A DNA stretch of 64,000 bases from Mesorhizobium wenxiniae (GCF_002284535.1 NZ_NPKH01000035.1:1-64000); one strand, 5' to 3'. Shown: positions 37,884 through 47,730, counted from the first letter of the stretch. The notes: generated by a model from the letters alone, not told the origin. Program-made: numbers and translations.

Positions 37884-37941
37884 GCGCCCGTGAGGGGACA
37901 CATATAGCTGAGTGAGCATTCATCCCAAGGAGAAGACAGAG

Positions 37942-38091
37942 ATGGACTTTATCGAGCGAATATTCGGCGTGGCTCCTGATGGGGGCGACGGCACGACCGA
38001 GATACTCTATATCGCGGCCGTGCTTGCCGTCCTTGCGATGGTGATCGCCGGCGTTTGGCTCCGCCGACGCGCCGCTGTCCGGCGCCGCTAG
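37942..38091 (+). CDS. Small single-pass membrane protein, 49 residues
   Basis: An AAGGAGAAG ribosome site stands about 8 bases before ATG 37942. The product starts MDFIERIFGVAPDGGDGTTE, then has one hydrophobic helix (ILYIAAVLAVLAMVIAGVWL) and a basic tail (RRRAAVRRR). By the positive-inside rule, the tail should be cytoplasmic. It follows the Asp-box gene by 58 bp and closes the operon. I know no family for it. Its strong start site and clean helix argue that it is real. It may anchor or assist the Asp-box protein or the transporter. Confidence 0.65.
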   Translation: MDFIERIFGVAPDGGDGTTEILYIAAVLAVLAMVIAGVWLRRRAAVRRR

Positions 38092-38225
38092 GCTTCTCTC
38101 TAGGTCCAGATCGCGTGCGGCGTGCCGGCTAGGAACTCCCGACCGCGAGCTGCTGAGGTCCGCGCCAGAGCCAGGCGGACCCGGACGGACGATGATGGAG
38201 GCCCCCAATTGTGATTTGATAGAAA

Positions 38226-38369
38226 ATGTTTTCACTAACCCAGGCGATCGGAATAAGCGGCGTAGCGAAGCGCGAGTTGGTGCCCTTCACGATCGCCTTC
38301 GTAATCGCTGAGATGTTCTACAAGCTTGGTAGCTTCGCCTTCGAATGCTTGGCATTCCTCGCCACTTGA
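38226..38369 (+). pseudogene. Small hydrophobic ORF, probably cut short by a stop
   Basis: The frame encodes 47 residues, MFSLTQAIGISGVAKRELVP followed by FTIAFVIAEMFYKLGSFAFE and CLAFLAT, with one clear membrane helix. It ends at a TGA in the context CTCGCCACTTGATATTGCTG. If that codon was once TGG the frame would carry on with Trp-Tyr and more aromatic residues. It may be a truncated small membrane protein gene. No Shine-Dalgarno is close. Confidence 0.35.
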
Positions 38370-38837
38370 TATTGCTGAGCTACTTTTTCCGACAGGTTGG
38401 TTGGTCGGGGCCGCAGCTGACGTTGATGCGGGCAGCGCCTATTTTGCTCCGAGCCCGGGATTGGAAGCCCATTTGCCCGAACCATTTGGATTGAGTCACG
38501 TCGCAATGGCTGGGTCCGCAGTATGGCGTGGTGCGTTATCCGGCTTCGGCGGAGGGATATTGCCCCTAGGGTTCCGGCAGCCGTCGATTGTTGAACAAGT
38601 GACTCAGGTCAGCGTAGCCTGTGCCATGGTCCGCGCCGATGATGACTTAGGGCTTCTGAGGGGCCATTGATCGTCTCGGCGAGCGTTGCCGTGGCGGCCG
38701 GCCATCATCCGCTTGAGGGTGCAGCGTGCCACCGCGATGTGCTCTCGGATAAGTTGCCGACCTTGCGCCCACCAATCCGTCGAAGTTCTTCGCGAAGACG
38801 TGCTCGATCTAGGCCTTCAGCAGATTCGGCGTCGTTA
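38370..38837. other. No recognisable gene
   Basis: Short frames occur on both strands, but no family signature can be seen. It separates the end of the first peptide operon from repeat copy 4. Confidence 0.4.
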
Positions 38838-38925
38838 CGTGGATATGGCAGCACATGTCAAAACAATGGCCGAAAGTGTCAACGCGATCCAAATATTGCG
38901 AGCTAATCTCAATCGTGGAACTCCC
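38838..38925 (+). repeat. Dispersed operator-like repeat, copy 4 (upstream of second peptide ABC operon)
   Basis: The units are TGGCAG at 38846, TGTCAA at 38856, TGGCCG at 38867 and TGTCAA at 38877, followed by CGCGATCC and GCTAATCTCAATCGTGGAAC. The far tail has been lost. The operon starts about 370 bp downstream at 39278. The sequence between holds a 43-codon frame (38940-39071, MADDPCAIWAESEQRKCRYW) of unknown meaning. Confidence 0.78.
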
Positions 38926-39277
38926 ATGAGAGAGGCAAAATGGCAGACGATCCCTGTGCAATCTGGGCGGAGAGCGAACAAAGAAAGTGCAGGTACTGGT
39001 CGGTAGGAACGAACCAACTCTGCCTCTGCGACGCTCCACACCTCGCGAGAATTTTCGGAGGTTCGCCGTGACTGGGCGCGGATATCTGCGAATTCTTGAC
39101 CCAAATTGCGGGAAACGGGACCGATGCTCGCCAATGTGGCATCAGCGAAGCGAAGCACCAGGGAAGCATACGGGAAGCACACTGGCTGTACTGTCTAACT
39201 GGTAGCGCCCGGTAGGAAGGCCGCTGGTGCATGACGAAATTGGAATAGGTGCACCACAAACTCAAAAGGGGACAAAC

Positions 39278-40879
39278 ATGACGATCTCTCGACGCCACGT
39301 CTTTAAGATGGGAATTGCCGCCGGATTGGCTGTGTCGATCCCGTCGGTTCTGCGGGCGCAGACGACACCGACGGTGGGGCAGACCGTTCGAATGGTGAAG
39401 GGTGACCTCCGCGTTTTCGATCCGATCTGGACGGCGACTAACATTACCGCTGATCACGGCGCGGCGATTTACGACACCCTGTTCTCGCTCGACTCCAAGT
39501 TCATGCCGCAGCCGCAAATGGTGGCGAAGTGGGGCGTTTCCGACGACAAGAAGACCTATACATTCGAGCTCCGGGACGGTCTGGGCTGGCATGACGGCAC
39601 TCCCGTCACCGCGGCGGACTGTGTCGCCTCGATCCGTCGCTGGGGACAGGTCCATCCCGGCGGGCAACTTATCATGGCCAGGGCCAGCGACATTTCGACG
39701 AAGGACGACGAGACGTTCACGATCTCGCTCAAGGATCCGCTTGGGGTGCTGATCGATATCCTAGCGGACCTGACTCCCCCGTGCCTGTTCATCATGCGCG
39801 AAAAGGACGCGAATCGCCCCGCAACCGAACAGGTGACCACAAATATCGGCTCGGGACCGTTCAGGTTCAATGAAGCTCTCGCCAAGCCGGGTGCGAGCGT
39901 CACCTACGGCCGCAACGACAAATACGTGCCGCGCAAAGAGCCGTCCGATGGATTGGCCGGCGGGAAGATCGTCAACGTCGATCGTGTCATCTGGGACAAC
40001 ATTGCCGATCAGCAGACTGCTCTCGCGGCCTTACAAGCTGGTGAGATTGATTACCTGCAGAGCCCGCCAGTCGATCTTTTCCCGGTGATCGAGAGCGATC
40101 CCAACCTTGAACTCCAGGTTCTAGACAGAGGAGGGTGGGACATGATGGTGCGAATGAATTTCCTGCAGCCGCCATTCAACAACGTCAAGGCGCGCCAGGC
40201 GGTGCTTCACCTAATCGATCAGGAGGTGATGTTGCGCGGCGCGTTCGGCAACCCAAAGTACTTCAACACGGTCACTTCGATCTTTGGAGACACGACGCCG
40301 GTGTCCAACGACGAAAACACGGGATGGTACAAGAAGGGCGGCGACCCGGACAAAGCCAAGCGGCTCCTGAAGGAAGCCGGATACGCCGGCGAGAAGGTCG
40401 TCATTCTAACTGCGACGGACTGGAGCGCGGGCGATAATGCCTCCCAGCTTTTAGCCGCGTCGCTGCGGAAGATTGGAGTCAATGCCGAGCTCTCGTCTAT
40501 GACCTGGGGTGAGCTTTCCACGCGTCGGGCAAGCAAAGACCCTGTCGAGAACGGAGGCTGGAGCATGTTCATCACATCGGAACCCGATTATTCCCTCGGC
40601 AATCCGCTCGCCTCACCATTCCTCCTCGCGAATGGCGACAAGGCTTGGTACGGCTGGCCGAAGAACGACGAATATGAGGCGCTGCGGGTCAAATGGGCGG
40701 ATGTTGAATCGCTTGAAGAGCGCAAAGCACTGGCCCGCAAAATGCAAAAAGTATGGTGGGATTTCGTCGGCGATGTAAGATTGGGAAAATACGTCTCGCC
40801 AATCGCGCGACGCAAGACGCTCACCGGCCTCATTGGCATGCCCCAAATCGTGCCGATGTGGAACATGCAGAAGGCCTGA
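39278..40879 (+). CDS. Peptide-type ABC transporter substrate-binding protein (SBP_bac_5 family)
   Basis: This is a 533-residue periplasmic binding protein. The N-terminus MTISRRHVFKMGIAAGLAVS has a twin-arginine-like SRRHVFK, so export through Tat is likely, with cleavage near LRAQ. Family-5 features include IYDTLFSLDSKFMPQPQMVA, YTFELRDGLGWHDGTPVTAA, NIGSGPFRF and VKARQAVLHLIDQEVMLRGA. AAAGGGG precedes ATG 39278. It heads the second peptide operon (A, B, C, D, F order) and sits downstream of repeat copy 4. Confidence 0.88.
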   Translation: MTISRRHVFKMGIAAGLAVSIPSVLRAQTTPTVGQTVRMVKGDLRVFDPIWTATNITADHGAAIYDTLFSLDSKFMPQPQMVAKWGVSDDKKTYTFELRDGLGWHDGTPVTAADCVASIRRWGQVHPGGQLIMARASDISTKDDETFTISLKDPLGVLIDILADLTPPCLFIMREKDANRPATEQVTTNIGSGPFRFNEALAKPGASVTYGRNDKYVPRKEPSDGLAGGKIVNVDRVIWDNIADQQTALAALQAGEIDYLQSPPVDLFPVIESDPNLELQVLDRGGWDMMVRMNFLQPPFNNVKARQAVLHLIDQEVMLRGAFGNPKYFNTVTSIFGDTTPVSNDENTGWYKKGGDPDKAKRLLKEAGYAGEKVVILTATDWSAGDNASQLLAASLRKIGVNAELSSMTWGELSTRRASKDPVENGGWSMFITSEPDYSLGNPLASPFLLANGDKAWYGWPKNDEYEALRVKWADVESLEERKALARKMQKVWWDFVGDVRLGKYVSPIARRKTLTGLIGMPQIVPMWNMQKA

Positions 40880-40885
40880 GCCCGA

Positions 40886-41827
40886 ATGGCTGCCTACATC
40901 CTTCGCAGGATGGTTTCGGCCATCGCCGTCATGGCGATGGTCGGAGTTTTCGTGTTCCTGCTTCTCAGGCTGGCGCCCGGCGATCCGGCGGCGATCATCG
41001 CCGGCAGGTCGGCGACGGAGGAGATGATCGCCGGCATCCGCGAGCAGTTGGGACTGAACGATCCTATGCCGGTTCAGTTCATACGTTGGGTGCGGGACAT
41101 GCTCGGCGGCGATTTCGGCACCTCGATCTTTGCCGGCCGACCGGTTCTCGAGCTCATCTCGCAGCGGCTTGAACCGACCATTTCGCTGTCGATCCTGACG
41201 ATGATTCTTTCGGTGACGATTGGAGTCTCCTTCGGCATCCTTGCCGCGTGGCGAACCGGCGGTCTGGTGGATCGGCTCCTCACGGCCTTTTCAGCGTTTG
41301 GTTATTCCATCCCCGTCTTTGTCATAGGCTTTTTCCTCATCTACTTCTTCGCTATCAGGGCACACTGGCTGCCCGTACAGGGATACGTGCCAATCGAGCT
41401 GGGTATCGGACGTTGGTTCGTGCATCTGGTCCTGCCCACCGTGGCGTTAAGTCTTGGCTACATTGCATTCATTGCCCGAGTTACCCGGGCGAGCATGCTC
41501 GAGGTTCTGACGGAAGACTATATGCGAACGGCCGCCGCCAAGGGCGCTTCGTCCTATGCCATGCTTTTCCACCATGCCTTGAAGAATGCCGGCGTCCCGA
41601 TCCTGACCGTCATCGGCATAAGCTTCGCTTATTTGATCGGCGGAGTCGTCCTCACGGAGACAGTATTCAACATACCCGGTATCGGTCGTCTGGTCGTCGA
41701 TGCGATCAACAATCGCGACTATCCCATCATCCAGAGCGTGCTCATCCTGACCTCGGGTCTGTATGTCCTTGTCAATCTCGCGATCGATCTGGCCTACACG
41801 CTGATCGACCCCCGTATACGGTACTGA
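40886..41827 (+). CDS. Peptide-type ABC transporter permease (DppB/OppB-like)
   Basis: This is a 313-residue inner-membrane protein. It starts MAAYILRRMVSAIAVMAMVG, then LLLRLAPGDPA, membrane helices including LSILTMILSVTIGVSFGILA, the contact loop YMRTAAAKGASSYAMLFHHA, and the end TLIDPRIRY. It begins 6 bp after the binding-protein stop, and the next gene starts 1 bp after its own stop. Confidence 0.88.
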   Translation: MAAYILRRMVSAIAVMAMVGVFVFLLLRLAPGDPAAIIAGRSATEEMIAGIREQLGLNDPMPVQFIRWVRDMLGGDFGTSIFAGRPVLELISQRLEPTISLSILTMILSVTIGVSFGILAAWRTGGLVDRLLTAFSAFGYSIPVFVIGFFLIYFFAIRAHWLPVQGYVPIELGIGRWFVHLVLPTVALSLGYIAFIARVTRASMLEVLTEDYMRTAAAKGASSYAMLFHHALKNAGVPILTVIGISFAYLIGGVVLTETVFNIPGIGRLVVDAINNRDYPIIQSVLILTSGLYVLVNLAIDLAYTLIDPRIRY

Positions 41828-41828
41828 T

Positions 41829-42710
41829 ATGACGATTTCGTCCGCATCAGTTGAATACGTCCCGACGGCTCGCCTGCGAATCTCTGACGCTCCCCGCCTG
41901 GCAATGCGTCATCCGCTGGTCGTGATAGGCGGCGGCCTCTTGGCTCTGTTGATCATTCTGGCACTCGCTGCCCCGCTTTACGCCGGCGATCCATTGAACA
42001 TGGATCCATTCAAACGCCTTCAGCCGCCTTCCGCCGAAATGTGGTTCGGAACCGATAATCTGGGCCGGGATGTGTTTACGCGAACGATCTACGGTGCCCG
42101 GATCTCACTTTTGGTGGGGTTGGCGGCGGCGGCTGGTGCAGCTCTGGGCGGCCTTCTAATCGGTGTCATCGCCGGCTATGTCCGCGGCTTCGATAATATC
42201 GCCATGCGGGTCATGGACGGCCTGATGTCGATCCCGACGATTCTGCTGGCGATTGCGCTCATTTCTCTGACCGGCCCCGGCATCGGCATCCTCATCGTCG
42301 CCATCGCAATCCCCGAGACGCCAAGCATCGCACGGCTGGTTCGCTCGGTGGTTCTGGGGGTTCGCGAGCGTCCCTACGTGGAGGCCGCGCTCTGCGGCGG
42401 CGCGCGCCTGCCCAAGGTCCTTTGGCGGCACATCCTGCCGAGCACCATTCCGTCGCTGATGGTCCAGAGCGCCGGCGTCTGCGCAAGCGCGATCCTGACG
42501 GAGGCGGGGCTGAGCTTCCTCGGCGTGGGCGTGCCGCCCGAGATTCCGAGCTGGGGCAATATGATTGCCAGTTCACGACTGTATCTCGCCATCGCGCCAA
42601 TGACGATCTTCGCCCCCGGTATCTGTCTTGCCGTCACGGTCCTTGCCGTCAACCTGCTCGGGGACGGACTGCGCGATATGTTCGATCCCCGCTCAAAGCG
42701 GAGACGCTGA
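41829..42710 (+). CDS. Peptide-type ABC transporter permease (DppC/OppC-like)
   Basis: The product has 293 residues. A short N-terminal tail and the first helix LVVIGGGLLALLIILALAAP are followed by WFGTDNLGRDVFTRTIYGAR, helices LGGLLIGVIAGY and GIGILIVAIA, the contact loop YVEAALCGGARLPKVLWRHI, and the end DGLRDMFDPRSKRRR. It is packed tightly between the DppB-like and DppD-like genes. Confidence 0.88.
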   Translation: MTISSASVEYVPTARLRISDAPRLAMRHPLVVIGGGLLALLIILALAAPLYAGDPLNMDPFKRLQPPSAEMWFGTDNLGRDVFTRTIYGARISLLVGLAAAAGAALGGLLIGVIAGYVRGFDNIAMRVMDGLMSIPTILLAIALISLTGPGIGILIVAIAIPETPSIARLVRSVVLGVRERPYVEAALCGGARLPKVLWRHILPSTIPSLMVQSAGVCASAILTEAGLSFLGVGVPPEIPSWGNMIASSRLYLAIAPMTIFAPGICLAVTVLAVNLLGDGLRDMFDPRSKRRR

Positions 42711-42711
42711 C

Positions 42712-43719
42712 ATGCAGATGCATCAAACCGCACGGAACGACTTGCTTCTCGACGTGCGAAACCTCGAAACGCATTTCTTTGGCGAAGACAGCGTCACCCG
42801 TGCCTTGGGCGGCATCAGCTTCCAGGTCAAAAAAGGCGAGACGCTCGGCGTTGTCGGCGAATCGGGATGCGGGAAGAGTGTCACCGCTCTGTCGATCCTT
42901 CGCCTGCTGCCGAAGGTGAGCGCCAGGACCGTCGGCGGCGAGGTCCGCTTCCACGGACGCGACCTGCTTGATCTGTCGGATCGGGAGATGCGAAAGATCC
43001 GCGGCGACCAGATCGCCATGATCTTCCAGGAGCCGATGACGAGCCTGAACCCGGTCTATACGGTCGGCCGCCAGATCGCAGAGGCGGTGCAGATCCACAC
43101 GAAAGCCTCCCGCTCGGCGGCTATGAAGAAAGCAGAAGAGATGCTGCGGCTCGTCCGCATCGCGGACCCCGAGCGGCGCGTCAACAACTATCCGCACGAA
43201 ATGTCCGGCGGCATGCGCCAGCGCGCCATGATCGCCATGGCTCTCGCCTGCTCCCCGGAACTGTTGATTGCCGATGAGCCGACGACTGCGCTAGATGTCA
43301 CAATCCAGGCGCAGATCCTGCGGCTCATCGTCGACCTGAAAGAGCGCACGGGAACGGCCGTCATGTTCATCACGCATGACCTGGGCGTTGTCGCCGAGAC
43401 ATGCCAACGCGTGATCGTGATGTATGCCGGCCGGATCGTAGAACAAGCGAACGTGATAGATCTGTTTGCGCGTCCGGCGCATCCCTACACTCAGGGCCTC
43501 ATGCGATCGGTGCCGGATCGGCGGCGCGGCCGACAGCGCCGCCTTCCGGAAATTCCCGGCATTGTCCCAAGTCTTCGCGAGCCCATTGTCGGGTGCAGCT
43601 TTGCGCCGCGCTGCCCGTTCGCTATCGATATTTGCCGCGAGAAGAGGCCCCCCTTCCTTGATGTCGGGTCGAGCCACGCCGCGGCTTGCTGGCGCGCCGA
43701 AGAGGTAATGGGCGCATGA
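42712..43719 (+). CDS. Dipeptide/oligopeptide-type ABC transporter ATPase (DppD/OppD-like)
   Basis: This is a 335-residue ATPase. It shows Walker A GESGCGKSV, the Q-loop MIFQEPMTSLNPVY, the signature MSGGMRQR, Walker B LLIADEP, the switch His in FITHDLGVVAETCQR, and the cysteine motif CSFAPRCPFAIDIC. ATG 42712 follows the permease stop by 1 bp; ATG 42718 is an alternative. Its stop overlaps the next ATPase start as ATGA. Confidence 0.88.
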   Translation: MQMHQTARNDLLLDVRNLETHFFGEDSVTRALGGISFQVKKGETLGVVGESGCGKSVTALSILRLLPKVSARTVGGEVRFHGRDLLDLSDREMRKIRGDQIAMIFQEPMTSLNPVYTVGRQIAEAVQIHTKASRSAAMKKAEEMLRLVRIADPERRVNNYPHEMSGGMRQRAMIAMALACSPELLIADEPTTALDVTIQAQILRLIVDLKERTGTAVMFITHDLGVVAETCQRVIVMYAGRIVEQANVIDLFARPAHPYTQGLMRSVPDRRRGRQRRLPEIPGIVPSLREPIVGCSFAPRCPFAIDICREKRPPFLDVGSSHAAACWRAEEVMGA

Positions 43720-44732
43720 ACGGTCCGCTGCTGAAAGTGGAGAATCTGACCAAGCATTATGCGCTCGGCTCGGGAATCTTCAAGAAAAGCATTCCGGTGA
43801 TCCGGGCGGTGGAGGGTGTATCCTTTTGCGTCGAGGCAGGCGAGACGCTCTGCATCGTAGGCGAATCCGGCTGCGGCAAGTCCACCGTGGCACGGCTCCT
43901 GATGCGGCTCGTGGAACCGACGGGCGGGCGCGTGCTGATCGACGGGACCGATATTGCGGGCCTCAAGAAAGCCGCGCTTCACGCCTGGCGCCGTCGGATG
44001 CAGATGGTCTTTCAGGATCCTTACTCGTCGCTGAACCCGCGCCTCACCGCTGGACAGATCATCACGGAACCCGTCGAGAATTTCGAGCGGCTCAGCCGGA
44101 AGCAGCGTCAGGCATTCGCCGCGGAGCTTCTCCGAAAAGTCGGAATGTCGCCGGAGATGATGCACAGGCTGCCGTCCGAGTTGTCGGGCGGTCAGCGCCA
44201 GCGGCTCGGCATTGCACGAGCCCTGTCGCTCAACCCCTCGCTCATCATCGCCGACGAGGCGGTGTCAGCCCTTGACGTCTCGGTGCAGGCGCAGATCCTG
44301 AATCTGCTTCTGGATCTGCAACAGCAGATGGGCATCGCTTTCGTCTTCATCTCGCATGACCTTGGCGTGGTGGAGCATATCGGGCATCGCGTGGCAGTCA
44401 TGTATTTGGGGCGGATCGTGGAGCTTGCGCCCTGCGAGGCGCTTTTCGCCAAGCCGATCCATCCCTACACCGAAGCGCTGATCGCGGCAGCTCCGGTTCC
44501 GGATCCGACGCGGGCTCGGCTGGAGGCACCGGTGGAAGGCGAGGTGCCGAGCCCGATCAACCCGCCGAGCGGATGCGCGTTTCACCCGCGCTGCCCGCTC
44601 GCTGTCGAGCGGTGCCGCATCGACGTGCCACCTTTGGTGCCGATGGCAGACGGGCGCGTCGTGGCCTGTCATGTGCGTGCTCCGGCCACCGACATCCCGG
44701 CCCAACCGGCTGCGGCGGCCAATCCTCCTTAG
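43716..44732 (+). CDS. Dipeptide/oligopeptide-type ABC transporter ATPase (DppF/OppF-like)
   Basis: The product is 338 residues. Walker A is GESGCGKST, the Q-loop MVFQDPYSSLNPRL, the signature LSGGQRQR, Walker B LIIADEA (with Ala where Pro is usual), the switch His FISHDLGVVEHIGHR, and the cysteine motif CAFHPRCPLAVERC. It is the last transporter gene of the operon. The CapA-like gene follows after 111 bp. Confidence 0.87.
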   Translation: MNGPLLKVENLTKHYALGSGIFKKSIPVIRAVEGVSFCVEAGETLCIVGESGCGKSTVARLLMRLVEPTGGRVLIDGTDIAGLKKAALHAWRRRMQMVFQDPYSSLNPRLTAGQIITEPVENFERLSRKQRQAFAAELLRKVGMSPEMMHRLPSELSGGQRQRLGIARALSLNPSLIIADEAVSALDVSVQAQILNLLLDLQQQMGIAFVFISHDLGVVEHIGHRVAVMYLGRIVELAPCEALFAKPIHPYTEALIAAAPVPDPTRARLEAPVEGEVPSPINPPSGCAFHPRCPLAVERCRIDVPPLVPMADGRVVACHVRAPATDIPAQPAAAANPP

Positions 44733-44843
44733 CTCACCGATGTGGCATAGCCCCAGCCCCTCTCACCCGATCGAAGATCTCGAGTGCGGCGCTGACGTGA
44801 ACATCACGCCAAGTGCAGCAAGAAAACAAATAAAGCGAAGCTT

Positions 44844-46232
44844 ATGGAAAAAGATCCACACGAGAAGGGTTCTTCTCTCGCCCAGCAGACCGGGAGCTAT
44901 GATCCGACCGGCTCAATCGCAACGAATGTTGCGGACGGTTTCACGATGGTCGCGGTGGGCGACCTGATCGTGACTCGGCCACTGACGAAGGGTCAGCATG
45001 CCGGCTTTGACGACATCGTAAAGATCCTTCGTGACGCCGATGTCACGTTCGGCAATATGGAAACCAACATCTTTGACATCCGATCGTTCACCGGAAGTCC
45101 GCAGGCCGAGTATGGGGGCGCATATCACGTCAGCCTGCCAGAACTCGGGCCCGATCTGAAGGCCATGGGCTTCAACCTGGTGAGCTACGCCAACAATCAT
45201 ACCTTCGACTGGGGTGTTGAAGGCATGCGCGAGACGTGCCGAGCACTGGATCAGAACGGAATCGTTTACGCAGGTGTTGGCGAAAACCTTGCACAAGCCG
45301 GCGCCGCTCGGTTCTTGGAGACCCCACGCGGTCGGGTCGCGCTCGTTTCATTTGCCACGACGTTTACTCCCATGTCTCGCGCGTGCGATCCTGCCGGCGA
45401 GGCGCCGGGCAGACCCGGCCTCTCTGCCCTTCGTCTGGAAGAAAGCATCGTAGTCCCTCCGGCGATGCTCGAGAACTTGAGGCAAGTCCGCGATGCGCTG
45501 CCCACCTACAGGCCTGGCCGTAACGATCAAAACGGCCTCGCGCTCGCTGGAGCGAGGTACAAGGCGGGCGAGCAGGTCGGCTTCAGCTACGAACCCGATC
45601 AAAGCGATGTCGCCGACATCCTACGAAACGTTCGCCGGGGCAAGCAGTTCGCTGACTTCTGCATCGTCACCAACCATGGGCATGAGCCCGGGAATTGGAG
45701 CCAGCAGTTGCCCGACTACGAACGATCCTTTGCGCACAAAATGATCGATGCCGGGGCCGATGCATATATCGTGCATGGACCGCACCAGCTTAGAGGCATT
45801 GAGATCTACAAGGGCAGGCCGATTCTCTACAGCGTTGGGAACTTCATCATGGACGACTTGCGGACGCCCGTTGGCGCCGACATGTTCACCGCTCATGGCA
45901 AGGATTTGCGGAGCGACACTGATGCCGAGGTGACAGTCGATGAGATGGCGAGAGGCTACAAGACCGACCCGGGATTCGCGGACCCGGTCTTTTACGAAAG
46001 CATTATCGCCGTCAGCCGATTTGAGCACAATCAACTTACCGAATTGCGCCTCTATCCAATTGAACTTGGTCACTCGAAGAGGTTTGCCAACCGGGGCATC
46101 CCCCGACTCGCGCTCGGCCAGCAAGCAAACAGAATTCTAGAGCGTCTCCAGAAGCTTTCGAACCCTTTCGGTACCGAAATCGCGGTCGAGAACAATATAG
46201 GTATGATCAGACCTCCGTCCAGCTGCGGATGA
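44844..46232 (+). CDS. CapA-like metallophosphatase-fold protein (PGA_cap family)
   Basis: The product is 462 residues. The family metal-site motifs are all present: FTMVAVGDLIVTRPL, VTFGNMETNIFD, LVSYANNHTFDWG, FCIVTNHGHEP and YIVHGPHQLRG, with ILYSVGNFIMDD at the end of the fold. CapA/PgsA proteins are linked to poly-gamma-glutamate capsule, but many soluble relatives exist. No signal peptide or membrane anchor is visible here and there are no pgsB or pgsC genes nearby. Its place after a peptide transporter suggests a catabolic or hydrolytic role, by inference. The Shine-Dalgarno is weak. Confidence 0.82.
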   Translation: MEKDPHEKGSSLAQQTGSYDPTGSIATNVADGFTMVAVGDLIVTRPLTKGQHAGFDDIVKILRDADVTFGNMETNIFDIRSFTGSPQAEYGGAYHVSLPELGPDLKAMGFNLVSYANNHTFDWGVEGMRETCRALDQNGIVYAGVGENLAQAGAARFLETPRGRVALVSFATTFTPMSRACDPAGEAPGRPGLSALRLEESIVVPPAMLENLRQVRDALPTYRPGRNDQNGLALAGARYKAGEQVGFSYEPDQSDVADILRNVRRGKQFADFCIVTNHGHEPGNWSQQLPDYERSFAHKMIDAGADAYIVHGPHQLRGIEIYKGRPILYSVGNFIMDDLRTPVGADMFTAHGKDLRSDTDAEVTVDEMARGYKTDPGFADPVFYESIIAVSRFEHNQLTELRLYPIELGHSKRFANRGIPRLALGQQANRILERLQKLSNPFGTEIAVENNIGMIRPPSSCG

Positions 46233-46408
46233 CGCGGATCAATAATCGCAACACACTTTAAATCAGGCAAGTTCTGTTAGGTATAACGGGAAAAGAATGC
46301 AGCGAAAAGAACCGCGCTCCCGAAGAAAGCTCCCTTAATAGCGGAGCTATACTTGATGTCAATGCAAAGGTTCCGGCGACCGTTTGCTGGATTGCGCAGG
46401 ATCGCGGA

Positions 46409-46906
46409 ATGACCGAGCTGGATCGTATAGATGTCGCGCTTCTTGGAGCTGTCCAGAAGAACAACCGGCTTACGTCAGAAGAACTAGCTGAAATCGTGAA
46501 TCTGTCCCCAACGGCATGCCAACGGCGCTTGAAACGGTTACGCGCTGAAAGGGTGATAGAAGCGGATGTTGCCATTGTCTCACCCAAGGCAGTGGGCCGC
46601 CATATCACCATGATCGTTTTGGTATCCCTCGAACGGGAAAGGGCGGACATCGTCGATCGATTCAAAGCGGCAATTCGCAACACGCATGAGGTAATGATTG
46701 GCTTCTATGTTACAGGGGATGCGGACTTCATTCTTATCGTAACCGCCAAGGACATGGAGGACTATGAAGAGTTCACGCGTCGCTTCTTTTACGAAAACCA
46801 TGACATCAAGGGATTCAAGACCATGGTTGTAATGGATCGCGTCAAGGCCAGCTTCGCCGTGCCCCTCGAAGTGAGTCAGCATCTAGCGCAAACACCGGGG
46901 AAGTGA
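46409..46906 (+). CDS. Lrp/AsnC-family transcriptional regulator
   Basis: This is a 165-residue regulator with an N-terminal winged helix-turn-helix (LDRIDVALLGAVQKNNRLTS, then LAEIVNLSPTACQRRLKRLR) and a C-terminal RAM/ActD ligand domain (about 65-150, GFYVTGDADFILIVTAKDME). Members sense amino acids and often control nearby uptake or catabolic genes. It lies 176 bp after the CapA-like gene in the same direction, so it could control the peptide operons on either side. Confidence 0.88.
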   Translation: MTELDRIDVALLGAVQKNNRLTSEELAEIVNLSPTACQRRLKRLRAERVIEADVAIVSPKAVGRHITMIVLVSLERERADIVDRFKAAIRNTHEVMIGFYVTGDADFILIVTAKDMEDYEEFTRRFFYENHDIKGFKTMVVMDRVKASFAVPLEVSQHLAQTPGK

Positions 46907-46924
46907 TTGTCGTCCAAGGCGACA

Positions 46925-47690
46925 GTTGCCCATTTCCATGGCGCCGCGGTAGTCAGCCATCGCTTTCAGCCTCTCGGACGATGAGGCCGAGTTTCATATC
47001 CATGACCGGCTTTGCTTCTTGCGTTCCCGACGCCAAAACGATCTGGTTGGTTAGGGAGTACCTCACGCAGGCCGGGGCGGTGGAGAACCTGTTGCCCGGT
47101 TCGACAAGCTGACAAGCACCTCGGCAAGGCCGGCTAGCTGGCGATGGATTGCCAGATCGTGGATGCCACGATCGTGGCGGCGCCGAAACAGCGCAACAGC
47201 GATACTGAAAAAGGCCGAAATCAAGGCAGGAAACGTGCCGGACCAGCGGCAGAATAAGCAGCCAAGTTGCGCCAGATGGACCGGGACGCGCGCTCTACTG
47301 TGAAGTTCTCCAAGGCCAAGGCGAAGGCCAAGGACGACGGGGAGGGGAAGACGAAGCAGCGCGACATCGCGTTCCCGCCTTCGGCTGCAAGAACATGCCT
47401 CGATCGATCTCCGGCACCGCTCATCCTCGATGTCGCGCGCCGAAAGACCGCGTGCCAGATATTCCACCGCCAGGTCTTCGAGCGCTTCCGTGCGGGCCCT
47501 TCGGATCTCGGAGCGAAACGGCTTGTCCCGGCTCGCAACCTACGACACCGCTTTTATCATCACGCCACAAGGTCGCGAACCTGTGAACCTGTTCGCCAAG
47601 CTCAAGGACTGTTGGCGCATCGTCACCCGCTACATGCGTCCACACCTTCGTCTCGGCTATCTGCATCGCAGCCCATCGTAGCTTGTGGCT
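46925..47690 (+). pseudogene. IS5-family transposase fragments
   Basis: Frame-broken pieces read FISMTGFASCVPDAKTIWLV and REYLTQAGAVENL, then a segment like QIVDATIVAAPKQRNSDTEK, then KAEIKAG. These match the N-terminal half of an IS5-group transposase (the VPDAKTIWLYRE-L-AGAVE and GQIVDATIV blocks). From about 47530 a second set, ITPQGREPVNLFAKLKDCWR and RYMRPHLRLGYLH, matches an IS5 C-terminal end (the E-x-x-F-x-x-LKDWRRIATRYDR block). Two different elements may be involved. None is functional. Confidence 0.6.
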
Positions 47691-47730
47691 CTGATCAATG
47701 GTTCCTGAGCCGAGACTTCCTTAGTCACCA

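Noticed and set aside
46350..46370. TGTCAATGC ahead of the Lrp gene as another repeat copy
   Set aside because: The three partner units at -31, -21 and -10 are missing.
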